Positions 18,131-27,531 of a stretch of DNA of 64,000 nucleotides are shown here, in pieces. The position numbers and the translations under genes were made by a program. Under the pieces are notes generated by a model. That model searched no databases, was not told where the DNA came from, and saw only the letters and a program-made list of their open reading frames with translations. Source of the DNA: Lysobacter sp. Root76 (lineage in GTDB: Bacteria > Pseudomonadota > Gammaproteobacteria > Xanthomonadales > Xanthomonadaceae); contig NZ_LMIK01000007.1 of NCBI RefSeq assembly GCF_001428685.1, positions 18,558 to 82,557 of the forward strand, read 5' to 3'. Positions within the stretch are counted from its first letter, which is position 1, and every line of letters begins with the position of its first letter.

Positions 18131-19006
18131 ATGATCCGCAGCATGACCGCCTTCGCCAGCGGCGAACGCGTCACCGAATGGGGCACGCTCGGCTGCGAGC
18201 TGCGCTCGGTCAACCACCGTTTCCTCGAACTGGGCCTGCGCCTGCCCGACGAGCTGCGCGCGCTGGAACCGGCGCTGCGCGAGCGCATCGCCGCGCGCGT
18301 GAGCCGCGGCAAGCTCGACTTCGTGCTGCGCCTGCGCGCGCCCGAAGGCGCCGCCGCCCTGCAGCTCAACCCGACCCGCCTGCGCGAGCTGGGCGAGCTG
18401 GCGATCGACCTGCAGGCGCGTTTCCCGGGCCTGCGCACCGAACTCACCGACCTGCTGCAGTTCCCCGGCGTGCTGCAGACCCCGGCCACCGACCCGGCGG
18501 CGCTGCAGATCGCGGCGCTGGAACTGCTGGACGGCGTGCTGGACGAATTCCTGGCCGCGCGCGAGCGCGAGGGCGCCAAGCTGGCGGCGGTGATCGCCGA
18601 GCGCGTCGACGCCATCGCCGCGATCGCCGGCGACGTGCGCGGCATGATGCCGGGCATCCGCACCGGTCAGCGCACCAAGCTGGAAACGCGTCTGGCCGAT
18701 CTGGCCCAGTCCAGCGGCGTCGGCGGTTTCGATCAGGGCCGCGTCGAGCAGGAACTGGTGCTGTGGCTGCAGAAGCTGGACGTGGAGGAAGAGCTCGACC
18801 GGCTCGACTCCCATGTCGCCGAGGCCCGCCGCGTGCTGAAACTGCGCGAAGCGGTCGGCCGCCGGCTCGACTTCCTACTGCAGGAATTCAACCGCGAGGC
18901 CAACACCCTGGGCTCCAAGTCGGTCGACGCGCGCAGTTCGGCGGCGGCGGTGGAGCTGAAGGTGCTGATCGATCAGGTCCGCGAGCAGATCCAGAACATC
19001 GAGTAG
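18131..19006 (+). CDS. yicC: YicC-family endoribonuclease
   Basis: 291 residues. The start MIRSMTAFASGE, the block ELRSVNHRFLELGLRLPDEL, and the C-terminal RRLDFLLQEFNREANTLGSK and VELKVLIDQVREQIQNIE define the family. YicC proteins of E. coli have been shown to be metal-dependent endoribonucleases acting on small RNAs. It is divergent from rph; gmk follows after a repeat-filled 275-bp gap. ATG 18131 is the conserved start. Confidence 0.93.
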   Translation: MIRSMTAFASGERVTEWGTLGCELRSVNHRFLELGLRLPDELRALEPALRERIAARVSRGKLDFVLRLRAPEGAAALQLNPTRLRELGELAIDLQARFPGLRTELTDLLQFPGVLQTPATDPAALQIAALELLDGVLDEFLAAREREGAKLAAVIAERVDAIAAIAGDVRGMMPGIRTGQRTKLETRLADLAQSSGVGGFDQGRVEQELVLWLQKLDVEEELDRLDSHVAEARRVLKLREAVGRRLDFLLQEFNREANTLGSKSVDARSSAAAVELKVLIDQVREQIQNIE

Positions 19007-19011
19007 CTGCG

Positions 19012-19210
19012 GAGAAGCAGCATCTGGTAAGGGCGGCAACCAGTAGAGGCAGCAACTAAGCAACTAGTAGAGCAGCAACTAGTAGAACAGCAACTAGTAG
19101 AGCAGCAACTAGTAGAGCAGCAACTAGTAGAGCAGCAACTAGTGGAGCAGCAACTAGTAGAAGCAGTGGTCGGTAAAAGCAGTAACCAGTTTATGCAGTA
19201 GCGAGTAGGG
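19012..19210. repeat. 15-bp tandem repeat array (minisatellite) between yicC and gmk
   Basis: Six near-identical 15-base units CAGCAACTAGTAGAG run from 19073 to 19162 (one G/A change in units 1, 5 and 6). Decayed units extend on both sides: CGGCAACCAGTAGAGG-like at 19034-19049 and AGCAGTAACCAGT near 19178-19190. Each unit contains the palindrome ACTAGT. The AT-richer unit stands out against the roughly 70% GC surroundings. On the plus strand every unit carries TAG stops, so it is not coding there. Confidence 0.9.
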
Positions 19211-19281
19211 GTGCTTTGCCGCTCCGCACTAGTTCCCAATTCCTATTCACTCGTTACTAGCCCCCAGCTACAGGCGAATTC

Positions 19282-19902
19282 ATGCGCGGAACCCTCTATA
19301 TCGTCGCTGCCCCGTCCGGTGCCGGAAAATCCAGCATCGTCAACGCGGTGCTGGCCCGCGACCCGAACATCAGCCTGTCGATCTCGTTCACCTCGCGCCA
19401 GCCGCGTCCGGGCGAACGCCATGCCGAGCACTACCACTTCGTCAGCGCCGAGGAATTCGAAGGCATGGTCGAGGCCGGCGACTTCTTCGAGCACGCGCGC
19501 GTGCACGGCGACTGGAAGGGCACCGCGCGCCAGTCGGTCGAGCCGCAACTGTCGGGCGGCCGCGACGTGCTGCTGGAGATCGATTGGCAGGGCGCGCGCC
19601 AGGTCCGCAACAAGGTGCCCGGCGCGGTCAGCGTGTTCATCCTGCCGCCGTCGCGGCAGGCGCTGGAGTCGCGCATGCGCACCCGCGGCCAGGACAGCGA
19701 AGAGGTGATCCAGCAGCGGCTCGCGGCCGCGCGCGAGGAAATGTCGCACTACGGCGAATTCGACTATGTGATCGTCAACGAGCACTTCGACACCGCGGTC
19801 GACGAGATGTGCGCGATCTTCGTCGCCAGCCGGTTGCGGCGCGAACCGCAGGTGGCGCGCCATTCGCGCCTGATCACCGCCCTGCTGGCCGACGAGGGCT
19901 GA
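19282..19902 (+). CDS. gmk: Guanylate kinase
   Basis: 206 residues. Converts GMP to GDP. P-loop APSGAGKSS at residues 10-18, then the GMP-binding segment SFTSRQPRPGERHAEHYHFV, GTARQSVEPQLSGGRDVLLE and the lid region SRMRTRGQDSEEVIQQRL. Length is normal. It heads the gmk-rpoZ-spoT order also found in E. coli, but here a REP pair separates it from rpoZ. Confidence 0.96.
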   Translation: MRGTLYIVAAPSGAGKSSIVNAVLARDPNISLSISFTSRQPRPGERHAEHYHFVSAEEFEGMVEAGDFFEHARVHGDWKGTARQSVEPQLSGGRDVLLEIDWQGARQVRNKVPGAVSVFILPPSRQALESRMRTRGQDSEEVIQQRLAAAREEMSHYGEFDYVIVNEHFDTAVDEMCAIFVASRLRREPQVARHSRLITALLADEG

Positions 19903-19942
19903 GCGGGGCGCGACCCGGCCCAGCCCAGCTTTCCGCCTTGGG

Positions 19943-20037
19943 GTAGGAGCGGCGTAAGCCGCGACCCGACTGCCCCGCAAACCCAGCCTAGCGACGCCGT
20001 AGCCTACTGCCGCGGTTGCGGCTTACGCCGCTCCTAC
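19943..20037. repeat. Inverted pair of REP-like palindromes (GTAG type)
   Basis: A plus-oriented unit at 19943-19965 (GTAGGAGCGGCGTAAGCCGC) is followed by a minus-oriented unit ending in CCGCTCCTAC at 20037. Each unit is a GCGGC/GCCGC stem with a GTAA tetraloop behind a GTAG head, the layout of REP elements. Two facing units form a BIME-like pair between gmk and rpoZ. The same family recurs at 57530 and, more diverged, 63364. Confidence 0.8.
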
Positions 20038-20181
20038 CCCCGGGTTGCGCTGCTTTTGGGCAGTTAACTGCTTGATTCTTAACCCCGAAAGCCGCCTATT
20101 CTTGCTCTGGGGCGCCGGCGCCGCTAAACTTCCCGGTCCCCATCCGCTGTAAAGACGGCCGCACCGGCCGCCAGGAGCCCC

Positions 20182-20481
20182 ATGGCCCGCATCACCGTCG
20201 AAGATTGCCTGGAAGTGGTCGATAACCGCTTCGAACTCGTCATGCTGGCCGCCAAGCGCGCCCGTCAGCTGGCCAACGGCGTCGAGCCGCAGCTGGACAA
20301 CAGCGAAGCCAACGACAAGCCGACCGTGTTGGCGCTGCGCGAAATCGCCGCGCGCCAGATCAACCCCGAATACATCGACGCGGTCGAGAAGTCCGAGCGC
20401 GAGCGCAAGGAGCGCGAGGCGCTGGAATGGGCCGCCGCCGAAGTGGTCGCCGACGACGACCTGTCCAAGGGCGACGACTGA
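20182..20481 (+). CDS. rpoZ: RNA polymerase omega subunit
   Basis: 99 residues. [50 protein letters not shown] are the conserved omega sequence. Omega helps assemble RNA polymerase and forms part of a ppGpp-binding site, which fits the spoT gene next door. A strong terminator follows, so spoT is probably transcribed from its own promoter. Confidence 0.96.
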   Translation: MARITVEDCLEVVDNRFELVMLAAKRARQLANGVEPQLDNSEANDKPTVLALREIAARQINPEYIDAVEKSERERKEREALEWAAAEVVADDDLSKGDD

Positions 20482-20518
20482 TCCGGCTGCGGCCTCCGGG
20501 CCGCGCCCGCGACACCCA

Positions 20519-20545
20519 ACGGCTCCGCCTCGGCGGGGCCGTTTT
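20519..20545 (+). terminator. Rho-independent terminator after rpoZ
   Basis: ACGGCTCCGCC (20519-20529) pairs with GGCGGGGCCGT (20532-20542) around a 2-base loop, with one G-T pair, and is followed by TTTT. It lies 38 bases after the rpoZ stop. Confidence 0.85.
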
Positions 20546-20598
20546 CGTATGCGGGGCGCGGACGATGCCGCGTGTCGTGGCGCGGGACGGAGCTTTCT

Positions 20599-20668
20599 GT
20601 GGGAGCGGCGTGAGCCGCGATTGAACCCCGATCCGGGATCGCGCGATCGCGGCTCACGCCGCTCCCAC
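20599..20668. repeat. Inverted pair of REP-like palindromes (GTGG type)
   Basis: GTGGGAGCGGCGTGAGCCGC at 20599-20618 faces its reverse complement ending in CCGCTCCCAC at 20668. Here the head is GTGG and the loop GTGA, in contrast to GTAG/GTAA in the gmk-rpoZ pair. The pair lies within the 353-bp rpoZ-spoT gap, which otherwise holds the rpoZ terminator and presumably the spoT promoter. Confidence 0.8.
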
Positions 20669-20834
20669 AGACCGTCGGGCGGCCCGGCGGCCGGCACGAA
20701 CCGTGCCCGCCGCCGTTAACTCGAGCCGCCCGCGCATACGGATTCCGGTAATCGCCACCATATTCATGTTTCCGATGCCGGAAACGTCCGCGGCCGCGTT
20801 GCAAGCCGCGCCGCCGCCCGCGTAGATTGCTCTT

Positions 20835-23018
20835 ATGACCCCCGCCGAGCCCGCGCTGCAGTCCTATCCGGTCCCCGCCCACGAAGACGCGGACCTGCCG
20901 GACTACGTGCGCGAGTTCGAACGGTCCGCGCACTACCTGCCCGAAGCGCAGCGGCAACTGCTGCGCCGCGCCTGGGCGATCGGCGCCGCCGCGCACGCGG
21001 GCCAGACCCGCAAATCCGGCGAGCCCTACATCACCCATCCGGTCGCGGTGGCCAAGGTGCTGGCCGACCAGGGCCTGGACGTCGAGACCCTGATCGCGGC
21101 GATCCTGCACGACACCATCGAAGACACCCCGCTGACCCGAGAGGGGCTGGCGACCGAATTCGGCGAAACCGTGGCCGAGCTGGTCGACGGCGTCACCAAG
21201 CTGGACAAGCTGCACTTCCGCGACCGCCAGGAAGCGGCCGCCGAGAGCTTCCGCAAGATGCTGCTGGCGATGGCGCGCGACCTGCGCGTGATCCTGATCA
21301 AGCTCGCCGACCGCCTGCACAACATGCGCACCCTGGGCGCGCAGAGCGCCGAGGCGCGCGAGCGCATCGCCCTGGAAACACTGGAGATCTACGCCCCGAT
21401 CGCGCAGCGCCTGGGCATGAATCTGATCAAGGCCGAGCTGCAGGACCTGGGCTTCCGCGCCCTGCATCCCTGGCGCCATGCGGTGATCGAGAAGCGCATC
21501 CGCACCCAGCCGGTGGTGCGGCGCGAGTCGTTGGTGCAGATCGAAGCGCATCTGGCCCAGCGCCTGGCGAAAGAGAAGCTGCAGCACCGCCTGATCAGCC
21601 GGGTGAAGTCGCCGTGGAGCATCTACACCAAGATGCACCACGAGCACAAAAGCTTCACCCAGGTCATGGACGTGTTCGGCTTCCGGGTCGTGGTCAAGAG
21701 CGTGCCTGATTGCTACCACGCGCTGGGCGTGGTGCATTCGGCGTACAAGCCGCTGGACGCGCGCTTCCGCGATTTCATCGCCATCCCCAAGGCCAACGGC
21801 TATCAGTCGCTGCACACGGTGCTGTTCGGCCCCTACGGCTCGCCGGTGGAAGTGCAGATCCGCACCGAGGAGATGGACCTGATCGCCGAGCGCGGCATCG
21901 CCGCGCACTGGTCCTACAAGCACGGCGGGGAAGGCCCGAACAGCGCCCAGAGCCGCGCCCACAGCTGGATCGCCAGCCTGGTCGAGTCGCAGCGTTCGAC
22001 CGGCTCGTCGCTGGAGTTCCTCGAAAACGTCAAGGTCGACCTGTTCCCGGACGAGGTCTACCTGTTCACGCCCAAGGGCGACATCCTCTCGTTGCCGCGC
22101 AATTCCACCGCCCTGGACTTCGCCTACGCCGTGCATACCGATGTCGGCAACCGCGCGGTGGCCGCGCGCGTCGACAGCAAGCTGGTGCCGCTGCGGACCA
22201 AGCTCGCCAGCGGCCAGCGCGTGGAGATCATCACCGCCAAGTCCTCGACGCCGAAGCCGCAATGGCTGGAGTTCGTGGTCTCGGGCAAGGCCCGCACCTC
22301 GATCCGCCAGCAGCTCAAGCAGCTCGAACACGAGGACGCGGTCCAGCTCGGCCACCGCATGCTCGATCGCGCCCTGGAAGCGTTGGAGACCTCGCTGGAC
22401 CGCGTGCCGGCGCTGCGCCTGGAAGCGTATCTGAGCGAAAGCCGCTACCCGCGTCTGGAAGCGCTGCTGGCCGATATCGCGCTGGGCAACCGCATGCCCA
22501 ACCAGGTCGCGCTGGCGCTCGCGCGCGAGACCCCGGGCAAGCCGCGCGGGCGCGCGATCGACCGCCCGCGCCTGACCGAAGACAAGATCCTGATCACCGG
22601 CGCCGAGCGCGGCGTGATCAGCTTCGCCAATTGCTGTCTGCCGCTGCCTGGCGACGAGATCATGGGCTACCACACCGCCGGCAAGGGCATCGTGGTGCAC
22701 CGGCTGGACTGCCCCAACGTCGCCGAATACCGCAAGTCGCCGGACCGCTGGGTACCGATCGGCTGGGACCGCCAGGTCAGCGGCGATTTCGGCGCGGCGC
22801 TTCGGATCGAGGTCGACAACCGCCCCGGCGCGCTGGCGCAGGTGGCCGCGGCGATCGCCGAGGCCGAGTCCAACATCGACCGCGTCGAGTACCTGGAGCG
22901 CGATTCCAACATCGCGATCATGCGGTTCTCGATCGAGGTCGCCGACCGCCGCCACCTGGCCGACGTGATGCGGCGCGTGCGCCGGCTCAACGTGGTGTTG
23001 GGCGTGCAGCGGATGTAA
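20835..23018 (+). CDS. spoT: Bifunctional (p)ppGpp synthetase/hydrolase SpoT
   Basis: 727 residues. The hydrolase HD domain is intact (HDTIEDT near residue 93, KLADRLHNMRTLG), and the synthetase domain follows (RVKSPWSIYTKMHHE, DVFGFRVVV, YQSLHT, EVQIRT). The regulatory half has a TGS domain (VYLFTPKGDILSLPRNSTAL) and a C-terminal ACT domain. The intact HD motif makes it SpoT-type rather than monofunctional RelA. It makes and degrades ppGpp in the stringent response. The adjacent rpoZ product takes part in sensing this nucleotide. Confidence 0.95.
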   Translation: MTPAEPALQSYPVPAHEDADLPDYVREFERSAHYLPEAQRQLLRRAWAIGAAAHAGQTRKSGEPYITHPVAVAKVLADQGLDVETLIAAILHDTIEDTPLTREGLATEFGETVAELVDGVTKLDKLHFRDRQEAAAESFRKMLLAMARDLRVILIKLADRLHNMRTLGAQSAEARERIALETLEIYAPIAQRLGMNLIKAELQDLGFRALHPWRHAVIEKRIRTQPVVRRESLVQIEAHLAQRLAKEKLQHRLISRVKSPWSIYTKMHHEHKSFTQVMDVFGFRVVVKSVPDCYHALGVVHSAYKPLDARFRDFIAIPKANGYQSLHTVLFGPYGSPVEVQIRTEEMDLIAERGIAAHWSYKHGGEGPNSAQSRAHSWIASLVESQRSTGSSLEFLENVKVDLFPDEVYLFTPKGDILSLPRNSTALDFAYAVHTDVGNRAVAARVDSKLVPLRTKLASGQRVEIITAKSSTPKPQWLEFVVSGKARTSIRQQLKQLEHEDAVQLGHRMLDRALEALETSLDRVPALRLEAYLSESRYPRLEALLADIALGNRMPNQVALALARETPGKPRGRAIDRPRLTEDKILITGAERGVISFANCCLPLPGDEIMGYHTAGKGIVVHRLDCPNVAEYRKSPDRWVPIGWDRQVSGDFGAALRIEVDNRPGALAQVAAAIAEAESNIDRVEYLERDSNIAIMRFSIEVADRRHLADVMRRVRRLNVVLGVQRM

Positions 23019-23033
23019 GTGGCGCCGGCGTCC

Positions 23034-23248
23034 GCGATGCGGTTCGCCTGTGGCTCACCGCATCCTACCCAGGCCGATCTGCGCATTCGTAGGATGCGGT
23101 GATAACCGCATCGGCTCCGTGTCGGTGGGCATGCAGCACATCTAGGCGATGCTAGCCGCCGCGATGCGGTTCGCCTCTGGCTCGCCGCATCCTACCCAGG
23201 CCGATCTGCGCGAGTCGCGGGATGGGCGATAGCCGCATCGGCTCCGTG
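23034..23248. repeat. Direct duplication of an 89-bp intergenic repeat (TAGGATGCGG family)
   Basis: Segment 23034-23122 and segment 23161-23248 are near-identical. Both begin GCGATGCGGTTCGCCT, share CCGCATCCTACCCAGGCC in the middle and end CCGCATCGGCTCCGTG. Each is itself an imperfect palindrome because CCGCATCCTAC faces GTAGGATGCGG. The 329-bp spoT-bamD gap is filled by this pair plus the bamD terminator; no gene is present. Confidence 0.85.
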
Positions 23249-23296
23249 ACGACGCATTCGCGCCCCCGGGTCTCCCGCAATCCGAACCCCGCAAAC

Positions 23297-23324
23297 GCAG
23301 ACGCCGCCCGAAGGCGGCGTCTGC
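23297..23324 (-). terminator. Terminator hairpin after bamD
   Basis: GCAGACGCCGCC (23297-23308) and GGCGGCGTCTGC (23313-23324) form a perfect 12-bp stem. Read on the minus strand the loop is TTCG, a very stable tetraloop, followed by GTTTG. It lies 23 bases beyond the bamD stop and may also stop spoT transcripts from the other side. Confidence 0.75.
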
Positions 23325-23347
23325 AACATCGCGAGGTAAGCCGAGGC

Positions 23348-24232
23348 TTACTTGGCGTTGCGGTCCTGGTTGTCCAGGGCCGACTTCTCGCCCGCGAACG
23401 GGTTGAGTTTGCGCCAGTTGCTCGGATAGTCCGGCCAGTCGCCCTGCAGATAAGGGTGATTGGGGTCGTTCTGCTGCAGCACGCGCTTGGCGTCGGCGGC
23501 CAGGGTCTCGTTGCCCAGGCCGGTGTAGGCCACCGCCAGGGTCGCGACCGCGTCGTTCTGGTACTTGCTCTGCGGGTAGGTTTCGAGCAGGAACTTGGCG
23601 CGCTCGGCCGCGGCCACATAGGCGGTGCGGCGCAGGTAGTACAGGGCGACGTCGAGCTCGTGGCGCGAGAACGTGTCGCGCAGCGCCATCATGCGCAGGC
23701 GCGCGTCGGCGGCGTAGCGGCTGTTGGGGTAGCGGTCGGCGACGATGGCGAAGTCGTTGTAGGCCTGCATCGGCGTGGCCAGGTCCCGGCGGCTGGCGTC
23801 CAGGCGCCACACGCGCTGCAGGAACACCGTGTCGCGGCTGGAGTTCACCAGGCCACGCAGGTAGTACATGTAGGAGGCGTAGCGGTGGGTCGGGTAGGTA
23901 CGGATGAAGCGGTCGATGCTGCTGATCGCGTCGTCGTGCTTGCCGGACTTGAACTGGGCGTAGGCGGTCTCGACCAGGGCCTGCTCGGTGTACGGGCCGT
24001 AGGGGTACTGCGCGACCAGGCGCTTGAACGTGGCCTCCGCAGCGGCCCAGTTGCCGTTGGTCATCGAGGTATGGGCCTTGGTGTACAGCGCTTCGACCGG
24101 CTGGCCCTCGTCCGCATCCTTGTCCTTGAACATCTTGCCCAGCCGGCCGCAGCCAGACCCAGCGAGGACCACGATCAGCAACAGGGACAGCAGTCGGACG
24201 AGGCGGAGTGAAGGGGCGAAACGAAGGGTCAT
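23348..24232 (-). CDS. bamD: Outer-membrane assembly lipoprotein BamD
   Basis: 294 residues. A lipoprotein signal ends [12 protein letters not shown]; the residues just before Cys (GSG) are slightly off the usual lipobox. TPR repeats follow: [80 protein letters not shown] and [20 protein letters not shown]. BamD is the essential partner of BamA in inserting beta-barrel proteins, including the TonB receptors in this window. ATG 24232 (MTLRF) is preferred over a GTG at 24259. It is divergent from rluD with about 80 bp between. Confidence 0.93.
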   Translation of the reverse strand: MTLRFAPSLRLVRLLSLLLIVVLAGSGCGRLGKMFKDKDADEGQPVEALYTKAHTSMTNGNWAAAEATFKRLVAQYPYGPYTEQALVETAYAQFKSGKHDDAISSIDRFIRTYPTHRYASYMYYLRGLVNSSRDTVFLQRVWRLDASRRDLATPMQAYNDFAIVADRYPNSRYAADARLRMMALRDTFSRHELDVALYYLRRTAYVAAAERAKFLLETYPQSKYQNDAVATLAVAYTGLGNETLAADAKRVLQQNDPNHPYLQGDWPDYPSNWRKLNPFAGEKSALDNQDRNAK

Positions 24233-24312
24233 GGCAAGGTTCGCGGGCGCCGGAGGCACGAAGAGCCGATAATAGCAGTCCCTGCGCCTTGCCCCTGAAT
24301 CCTGCCCATCCG

Positions 24313-25287
<975 letters not shown>

Positions 25288-25290
25288 GCC

Positions 25291-26145
25291 ATGCGCGACG
25301 GCGACGCCTGGCTGCCTGCCGACTGGCCCGCGCCGGCCAACGTGCGCGGCTTCACCACGCTGCGCACGGGGCCGGGCGTATCGGCGCCGCCGTTCGACCG
25401 TTTCAATCTGGGCTTGCGCGCCGGCGACGAGGCCGAGGCGGTGCTGCGCAATCGCGCGGCCCTGATCGAACACGCGGCCCTGCCGTCGCCGCCGCGCTGG
25501 CTGCGGCAGGTGCACGGGGTGGCTGTCGTGCGTTTCGACGGCGCCGCTCAGCTGCATGCGGATCTCGCAAACGCGGCAGCGAGCGAGGTCGCACGAACCG
25601 CCACGCAAACGCCGCCTCTCCCGCTCGCGGGAGAGGGCTGGGGCGAGGGCACCCCGGAGCCCGAAGCCGACGCTTCGGTGACCTCCACCCCCGGCACCGT
25701 GCTCGCCATCCTCACCGCCGACTGCCTGCCGGTGCTGTTCGCAGCCGACGACGGCAGCGAAGTCGGCGCCGCCCATGCCGGCTGGCGCGGCCTGGCCGCG
25801 GGCGTGCTCGAAGCGACGGCGGCAGCCATGCGCACGCCGCCGCAGCGCCTGATCGCCTGGCTGGGGCCGGCCGCCGGCCCGCAGCATTACGAAGTCGGCG
25901 CCGAGGTCTATGACGCTTTCGTCACCCAGGACCGCGCCGCCGCCCACGCCTTCGTCGCGACTCGCCCGCAGCATTGGCGCGTCGATCTGTACGCGCTCGC
26001 GCGCCGCCGCCTGGCCGCGGCGGGCCTCGTGCCCGCGAACCTGCACGGCGGCGGCTTTTGCACGATCTCCGATCCGCAGCGTTTCTATTCCCACCGTCGC
26101 GACCAGCGCGGCGGCCGCATGGCCACCCTCATCTGGAGCGAGTAA
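25291..26145 (+). CDS. pgeF: PgeF/YfiH polyphenol-oxidase-fold protein with an in-frame repeat insertion
   Basis: 284 residues, longer than the usual 240-250. Core motifs are RGFTTLRTGPGVS, RFNLGLRAGDE, WLRQVHG, ILTADCLPVLFA (metal-binding Cys), GAAHAGWRGLAAGV, WLGPAAGP and GGGFCTISDPQRFYSHRR. Family members act as purine nucleoside phosphorylases or, as PgeF in E. coli, edit cell-wall precursor UDP-MurNAc-L-Ser. Between the QVHG segment and the ADC motif lies an extra stretch PPLPLAGEGWGEGTPEPEAD, which is the translation of a common genomic palindrome (25615-25636) and explains the extra length. The site is a loop region, so function is probably kept. Confidence 0.92.
   Translation: MRDGDAWLPADWPAPANVRGFTTLRTGPGVSAPPFDRFNLGLRAGDEAEAVLRNRAALIEHAALPSPPRWLRQVHGVAVVRFDGAAQLHADLANAAASEVARTATQTPPLPLAGEGWGEGTPEPEADASVTSTPGTVLAILTADCLPVLFAADDGSEVGAAHAGWRGLAAGVLEATAAAMRTPPQRLIAWLGPAAGPQHYEVGAEVYDAFVTQDRAAAHAFVATRPQHWRVDLYALARRRLAAAGLVPANLHGGGFCTISDPQRFYSHRRDQRGGRMATLIWSE
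25615..25660. repeat. Palindromic repeat inserted in-frame in pgeF
   Basis: CCTCTCCCGC (25615-25624) and GCGGGAGAGG (25627-25636) form a perfect 10-bp stem with a 2-base loop, followed by GCTGGGGCGAGGG. This element is normally intergenic in many proteobacteria; here it is read as PLPLAGEGWGEG. Confidence 0.85.
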
Positions 26146-26942
26146 TGCGCAAACCGTTTCGCCGTATCGCCGTCCTGCTGCTGTCGCTGGCGCTGGCCCC
26201 GCAGGCGTTCGCTGCGGAGGACTGCCAGTCGCGCATGTATTCGCTGCTCACCGCCGCCTATCCCGGCGCCCAGGGCGAAACCGGCGACAACGGCGAGATG
26301 CTGCGCCTGCCCGGCGCCGAGCCGCGCTGGATCAACCTGGGCGAGGTCGCCTGCAAGGTCTGGCCGGCATCGCCGGACAAAACCCTGATCGCGGTGATGC
26401 TGCAGCACCAGAACACCTTCGACGACGAAGGCAGCGCCGATCTGGAACTGCTGGTCGCCGACTCGATGCACGAGCGCATCGCCCAGCGATATCGCGAGAA
26501 CGATGCCCTGCAGTCCGATGCGATCCGGATCACCGGGCTCGCCCTGGACACGGCGCGCTACCGTCTCAACGAGAGCACCACGGCCTTCGGTGTGCGGGTG
26601 AACTCCGCCAATGGCTCGCGCGCCAATCCCTACAGCAGTACCCGGCTGAGCCTGTACGTGCTCGACGGCGTTACGATCCGGCCGGTGTTGCGCGATATCG
26701 AGATGGATGCCGACAACGGCGAGTGGGACACCCGCTGCGACGGCGAATTCCATAGCAGCCGCAGCACGCTCGCGGTCGACGGCAAACGCGACCACGGTTA
26801 CGCCGGACTGATCCTGCGCACCGTCGACAAGAGCACGCGCCAGTCGCTGAAGGGCGATGAATGCGCGGAGAGCGTCGCCGAGTCGGAGACGCGCAGCGAG
26901 CGCCTGAGCTACGACGGTCGCGAGTACTCGAAGCCGGACTGA
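26145..26942 (+). CDS. Hypothetical periplasmic protein
   Basis: 265 residues. Signal peptide MRKPFRRIAVLLLSLALAPQ ending at AFA, then a soluble domain with paired cysteines (EDCQSR, EVACKVW, DTRCDGE, GDECAES). No motif I recognise; phrases such as SLYVLDGVTIRPVLRDIEMD and NGEWDTRCDGEFHSSRSTL suggest a beta-rich exported protein. Its ATG overlaps the last base of the pgeF stop (TAATG), so it belongs to the rluD-pgeF unit. Confidence 0.75.
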   Translation: MRKPFRRIAVLLLSLALAPQAFAAEDCQSRMYSLLTAAYPGAQGETGDNGEMLRLPGAEPRWINLGEVACKVWPASPDKTLIAVMLQHQNTFDDEGSADLELLVADSMHERIAQRYRENDALQSDAIRITGLALDTARYRLNESTTAFGVRVNSANGSRANPYSSTRLSLYVLDGVTIRPVLRDIEMDADNGEWDTRCDGEFHSSRSTLAVDGKRDHGYAGLILRTVDKSTRQSLKGDECAESVAESETRSERLSYDGREYSKPD

Positions 26943-26955
26943 GCTGCGTCTGCCC

Positions 26956-27531
26956 ATGAGCGCTTGTCCCGCCGATACCTCGCATCCTGCCGTCGCCGCG
27001 ACGGCGGCCGCGCCCGGCCTGTATCGGCAGGTGCTGGGCCCGCGCTACGACCTGCTGTCCGCGCGCCTGCGCGCCCTGCACGGTCGCCAGGGGCTGCGCG
27101 CCTATCGCGGCGAGGTGGTGGCCGAGCGCGGCCGCTCCTGGCTGTCGCGCCTGTGCGCCTGGGCGGCACGGTTGCCGCCGGCGTATGCGGGCGCGATCGA
27201 AGTGGAGATCGCCGGCGACGCCGCATCCGAACGCTGGACGCGTCGCTTCGCCGGCCACGCCATGCCTTCGCGGCTGTGGGCGCAGGACGGCCTGCTGTGC
27301 GAACGCCTGGGGCGGGTGCATTTCGGTTTCGCTCTCGATGTCGAAGACGGTGCGCTGGCCTGGCGCGTGGAGCGCGTACGCGCGCTGGGTCTGGCGCTGC
27401 CCGCGCGCTGGTTCTCGGGCGTGCGCGCGACCGAGTCCGAGCAGGACGGCCGCTACCGTTTCGACGTGCGTGCGGCCCTGCCATTGGCGGGCTTGCTGGT
27501 GCATTACCGGGGTTGGCTCGATGTCGATTGA
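26956..27531 (+). CDS. DUF4166-type protein
   Basis: 191 residues. LYRQVLGPRYDLLSARLRAL near the start, AYRGEVVAERGRSWLSRLCA, then WTRRFAGHAMPSRLW and LVHYRGWLDV at the end are the pattern of DUF4166 proteins, which bind or process a lipid-like ligand in fusion contexts but have no proven role. No signal peptide. It starts 13 bases after the preceding stop and overlaps the DCC gene by 11 bases. Confidence 0.75.
   Translation: MSACPADTSHPAVAATAAAPGLYRQVLGPRYDLLSARLRALHGRQGLRAYRGEVVAERGRSWLSRLCAWAARLPPAYAGAIEVEIAGDAASERWTRRFAGHAMPSRLWAQDGLLCERLGRVHFGFALDVEDGALAWRVERVRALGLALPARWFSGVRATESEQDGRYRFDVRAALPLAGLLVHYRGWLDVD

Noticed and set aside
19073..19162. Possible CRISPR array
   Set aside because: Units are 15 bases and directly abutting, with no unique spacers and no cas genes.
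18973..19239. Minus-strand frame encoding a CCSTS pentapeptide repeat
   Set aside because: The 15-bp repeat unit is a multiple of three so any open phase gives a peptide repeat; no start signals or neighbours support a gene.
20265..22955. 896-codon minus-strand frame over rpoZ-spoT
   Set aside because: It runs through REP elements and opposite spoT, with His/Ala/Arg-rich nonsense; a codon-bias artefact.
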